Positions 61,101 to 64,000 of a stretch of DNA of 64,000 nt are shown here, one piece after another. The stretch is from NCBI GenBank assembly GCA_030272585.1, contig BSYQ01000006.1:2629001-2693000 (forward strand), written 5' to 3'. Under the pieces are notes generated by a model, which had not been told where the DNA came from, did no database searches, and was given only the letters and a program-made list of their open reading frames with translations. Within the stretch, counting starts at the first letter, position 1; each line of letters begins with the position of its first letter. The position numbers and the translations under genes are program-made. The stretch is from Bryopsis sp. KO-2023. Lineage: Eukaryota; Chlorophyta; Ulvophyceae; Bryopsidales; Bryopsidaceae.

Positions 61101-62556
61101 AAAAGTACCCTCGGATAAATGAACAAGCTGAACACCAATCGTCACACATTGTGTCTCACTCTTTCACTCTTTTCCTGAGCTTTGTCACACTTTCTGTATT
61201 CTTCTCTTCTTCTTTTTTCTTGCCCATCACCATCTGATTATATGCAAATGTGTCTGTATGTATATATATATCTACTTAACTAACCCAAATTTTCACACCA
61301 TTTTTTTTTTCAACAACACTCCCTGTTTTTTTCAACCTGAATTTCTTCCCGCACGCCCTCCCACCCTTCGTTTTTTTTTTCCGTTTTTTTTTTTTCCTTT
61401 CTTTTTTTTCTGTTTGTTTTTTTTTTGTTCGGAATGACAACAACAAATAAACGAAACAAAAAACAAGTGCCTCTTTTCAAATTCACTATTTGGTGTACAC
61501 TGAATGCTGCTGACAATTCTAATCCATTATCAAGTAAAGAAGAGAAAAAAAAACCCACAAGGTCCCTCAGGGTACTGCATCCCCCAAAAAAGAAAACTGC
61601 CCCGTGTGGAATGCATGAGGAAGAAATTGCAATAATCTGCACATCACAACAAGAAAAAGAACAACAAACTCATTCTAGTTTTTCAAATGATTTAACTCAA
61701 TTAAAATTGACATCATTTCGGTGGTTCGTGGCATGTACAGAACACAAAAAAGAATTGATTCTAGACAAAATTGTCTCAGCGGACCGTAGAATAGTTTTTC
61801 CAGTTTAATCCTAAGAATCAAGTTTTGCCAGCGCATAATGCAGAGGCTAGGTTCCAAACGATGGAAAAGCCAACGGCTGCTTTTGTTTTATGTGTTTGTT
61901 TCCTTTTCTTGCACGAGTCAGGGAGGAAACGGATGGGTGGAGATTTCTCGGTTTTCATATTCCGACGGTTTATTTTATTTTATTCTCTAATTGTTGCTCT
62001 ATTCCAACAAAACTATTTTCTGTGATTTTTCAAAGCTGAAAGCGACAATTATCATTGCTCGCCAATGGATTTTTCTATATTTTCCGAAAATATATATCAC
62101 TTGCAGGATCACTTTGCGAACGAAACAAAGGGAAAATCAAAAAAACAAAAAATGACTCCAAGCATTCACAAGCACTCGAAAAAATTTCAAACGTAATGCA
62201 AACATTTGAAGTTTTTTCTTTGCCCCCCCCCCCCCCCCCTGCCCCTGCACTTGATGCTCCTAACATTTTCTTAATATGGAAAGAAAAAGCAACAAAAACA
62301 TCATTAAAAAACACAACCTAAAAACAAAAACCTGAGGTTGGGTTGCCAACCCACACGGATCTTCTGGAAAACTTATGTAACAAATGGTAAACCGTTTATG
62401 CCATGGCCATCTTCTCTAAGCTTTTTCTGCCTGTCAAATCTTCAACACCAACCTGGCCTTAGAACTCCTGAAACCCGATATCCTTTCGACGCTAATTCTA
62501 ATTCTAATCCAAATTCCATTCAACACTCACCAGAATGAAAGCGGTTTCAGAGTGTT
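58187..62556. other. Long gene-free, low-complexity tail-to-tail region
   Basis: About 4.4 kb between the PP4R2 and WRKY stops. The left part (58.2-59.4 kb) is mixed sequence. From about 59.6 kb to 62.3 kb the plus strand is rich in C, T and A runs and poor in G, including C17 at 62223-62239 and a CA tract near 60611. Open frames at 59163-59492 and 61425-61808 have no recognisable sense. Confidence 0.6.
62223..62239 (+). repeat. C17 homopolymer
   Basis: Seventeen consecutive C about 320 bases after the WRKY stop codon; G17 on that gene's sense strand. Confidence 0.85.
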
Positions 62557-63936
62557 TTATAACCTTCTGGTGCCGGGTTTCGGTTGAACCGGAGGATGGC
62601 AATGGAGTCCTTCATAGGTGGCTAGTAAGACAGCGGGGTCATCGGGGGACCTCTCCACTTGCTTACGACAGGGGCAACCCGGGAAGGTGCATTTATAGTA
62701 GCTCCGTGGATGCACATTTCCCTTCACTGATTTCTGTCCGTACTTCCTCCACCTTGCACAAACCCAAAACAGGCAAAAGTGAGAAACACAAGGTAGATTC
62801 AATCCACAGACACCCCTCCCCAACCATTTTTGGGTGGGGACGTGCCGACAAAAAACAATTTAGAGGAAAAGAAATGTGGAAAAGAAAACAACCCGGAAAA
62901 AAAATTGAACCGTCCATACCTTTGATATTAACTTCTAGAAGAAAGGAGATGGTGGAAAGAAATACCTGTAGCCATCTTCCAAGCTGGTCATCTGAACAGT
63001 GATCCTCTCCGCACCACTGTTGGTGCCAGTTCCTGTCTGACGCACAATCACCTCCTTGCCTACTAAAATCGACGGTTGGATGGGAGGGTACCACTTGTGC
63101 TTTTCCTCGGGACTGGAGTCTTCCCCATCCCCATCCCCATACCCCCTTGGAATTCTCTGCCCAAACGGCTTCATTCTCATGAACGGCTGCTGGTACCCCA
63201 TGTACGGCATCGCATACGCAGCTGTGGGTCCAGGCATCGGCTGCCGGCCCATCTTCGGCCGAGGTAACATCGTCCTGGATGAACCTGGGATGTTTTTATA
63301 CCCCATCTCACCCATTCCGTAGCCCTCCTCGTACGGTGGGTAGGAGCCGGCCTCACCCTGTGCGCTGCCGTACATCCCCCCTGCCATTTCCCCATCGAGT
63401 TCGTACCCAGCAACATCAGAGCCGTATGCAGCAGCGGCATGGTAGGCAGCCGCAGCCACCGCTGCCGCTCCGTACGCACTTGCCATGGGTGGAGTGGGTT
63501 GGTACTGCTCGACCCAAGGGGTGCTGGGGGGGAATCCATTCGCCATCATAGAAGGCCCCATCATGCCCGCCCAAGGGCCTGCCACCATGGCTGCGTTGTA
63601 CATCTCTGCACACATCATTGTGGTTTTGTTGTTCAGCATGTCATGATGACTCGTTGGAATTCTAGTTGCCCTTGTTTGTTTCTCACTCTTGCGGGTGGAA
63701 CCCTGTGCTGCCTTGCAAGGATATTCCCCATGCAATGGAAAACATACCTTCGTATTGGGCCTCATCCATTTCGGGGTCATAGCCGTAGGGAGCTGGGGTG
63801 ATGGCCATATCGTATTGCTGCTGGTGTTGGTGTTCGGGGCCGTTGCATTCGTGCTTGGCGCTCCTGAACTCTGTGCTGCCGTTGGCGGGCTTGATGTTGT
63901 CGCTCATGGGAACTCGACTCCGTTCAAACTTTCCGC
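62557..63936 (-). CDS. WRKY transcription factor (5' end uncertain)
   Basis: Three exons on the minus strand: 63936 (or the ATG at 63907) to 63748, 63605-62966 and 62752-62557. From 63907 the product is 331 residues; an acceptor at 63937 suggests further upstream coding outside the window. WRKY proteins bind W-box DNA. The C-terminal domain is complete: [13 protein letters not shown] joins across an intron to [12 protein letters not shown], then [31 protein letters not shown]. The zinc ligands are C-X4-C-X23-H-X-H. The intron interrupts the Arg codon before WRKY, the classic conserved position in plant WRKY genes. Upstream lies a region rich in Ala, Gly, Tyr, Met and Pro ([19 protein letters not shown], many GY and GM pairs) that is probably disordered. 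There is only one WRKY domain in view; a second could lie beyond the edge. Confidence 0.93.
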
Positions 63937-64000
63937 CTGAAAAACACAAAGAGACAAAGCAAAGAAAAGAAAACAACAACCCTCAGCAACCCGATTCCTT

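Overview
The window looks like nuclear DNA from a green-lineage eukaryote, most likely a streptophyte (charophyte-grade) alga. Genes are split by GT-AG introns of roughly 170 to 700 bases that are full of T runs and G runs. Plant-type families are present: a WRKY transcription factor, a GIY-YIG protein resembling plant EFFECTOR OF TRANSCRIPTION, an ABCG24/28-type half-transporter and a plant-type HemK methyltransferase. The species cannot be named from this sequence. Nothing points to an organelle, a bacterium, a CRISPR array or an intact transposon.

Layout, left to right: 3' end of an ABCG transporter (+, cut by the window edge); ET-like GIY-YIG protein (-); ALG9 mannosyltransferase (+, complete, 8 exons); small BTB/POZ protein (-); Mpv17/PMP22-family membrane protein (-); unknown coiled-coil protein (+, 3' end unresolved); zinc-finger plus UBA protein (+, 7 exons); armadillo-like repeat protein (+); secreted VWA/Cache/C-type-lectin membrane receptor (+); an 11-exon fusion of a polynucleotide-kinase-like P-loop domain to an FCP1-like HAD domain (-); PIG-X (-); a protein with a bacterial/phage-style DUF3102/ParB-like domain (-); HemK/PrmC methyltransferase (+); membrane-anchored glycerophosphodiester phosphodiesterase (+); PP4 regulatory subunit 2 (+); WRKY protein (-, cut or nearly cut by the right edge). 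The spliced models were built by hand; each keeps frame across every junction.

The genes are unrelated in pathway, as expected for eukaryotic chromosomal DNA. ALG9 and PIG-X both serve mannose addition in the ER (N-glycan and GPI precursors), but they are 33 kb apart. Several pairs are divergent with short shared 5' regions (ET-like/ALG9, Mpv17/coiled-coil, DUF3102-like/HemK).

The most interesting items are the kinase-HAD fusion with an altered HAD motif I (D-L-N), the alpha2delta-like VWA/Cache ectodomain joined to a C-type lectin, the phage/bacterial-style domain in an intron-bearing gene, a perfect 19-base hairpin at 32.84 kb, and a strand bias of non-coding DNA (C-poor, T/G-rich on the sense strand) that follows transcription direction.
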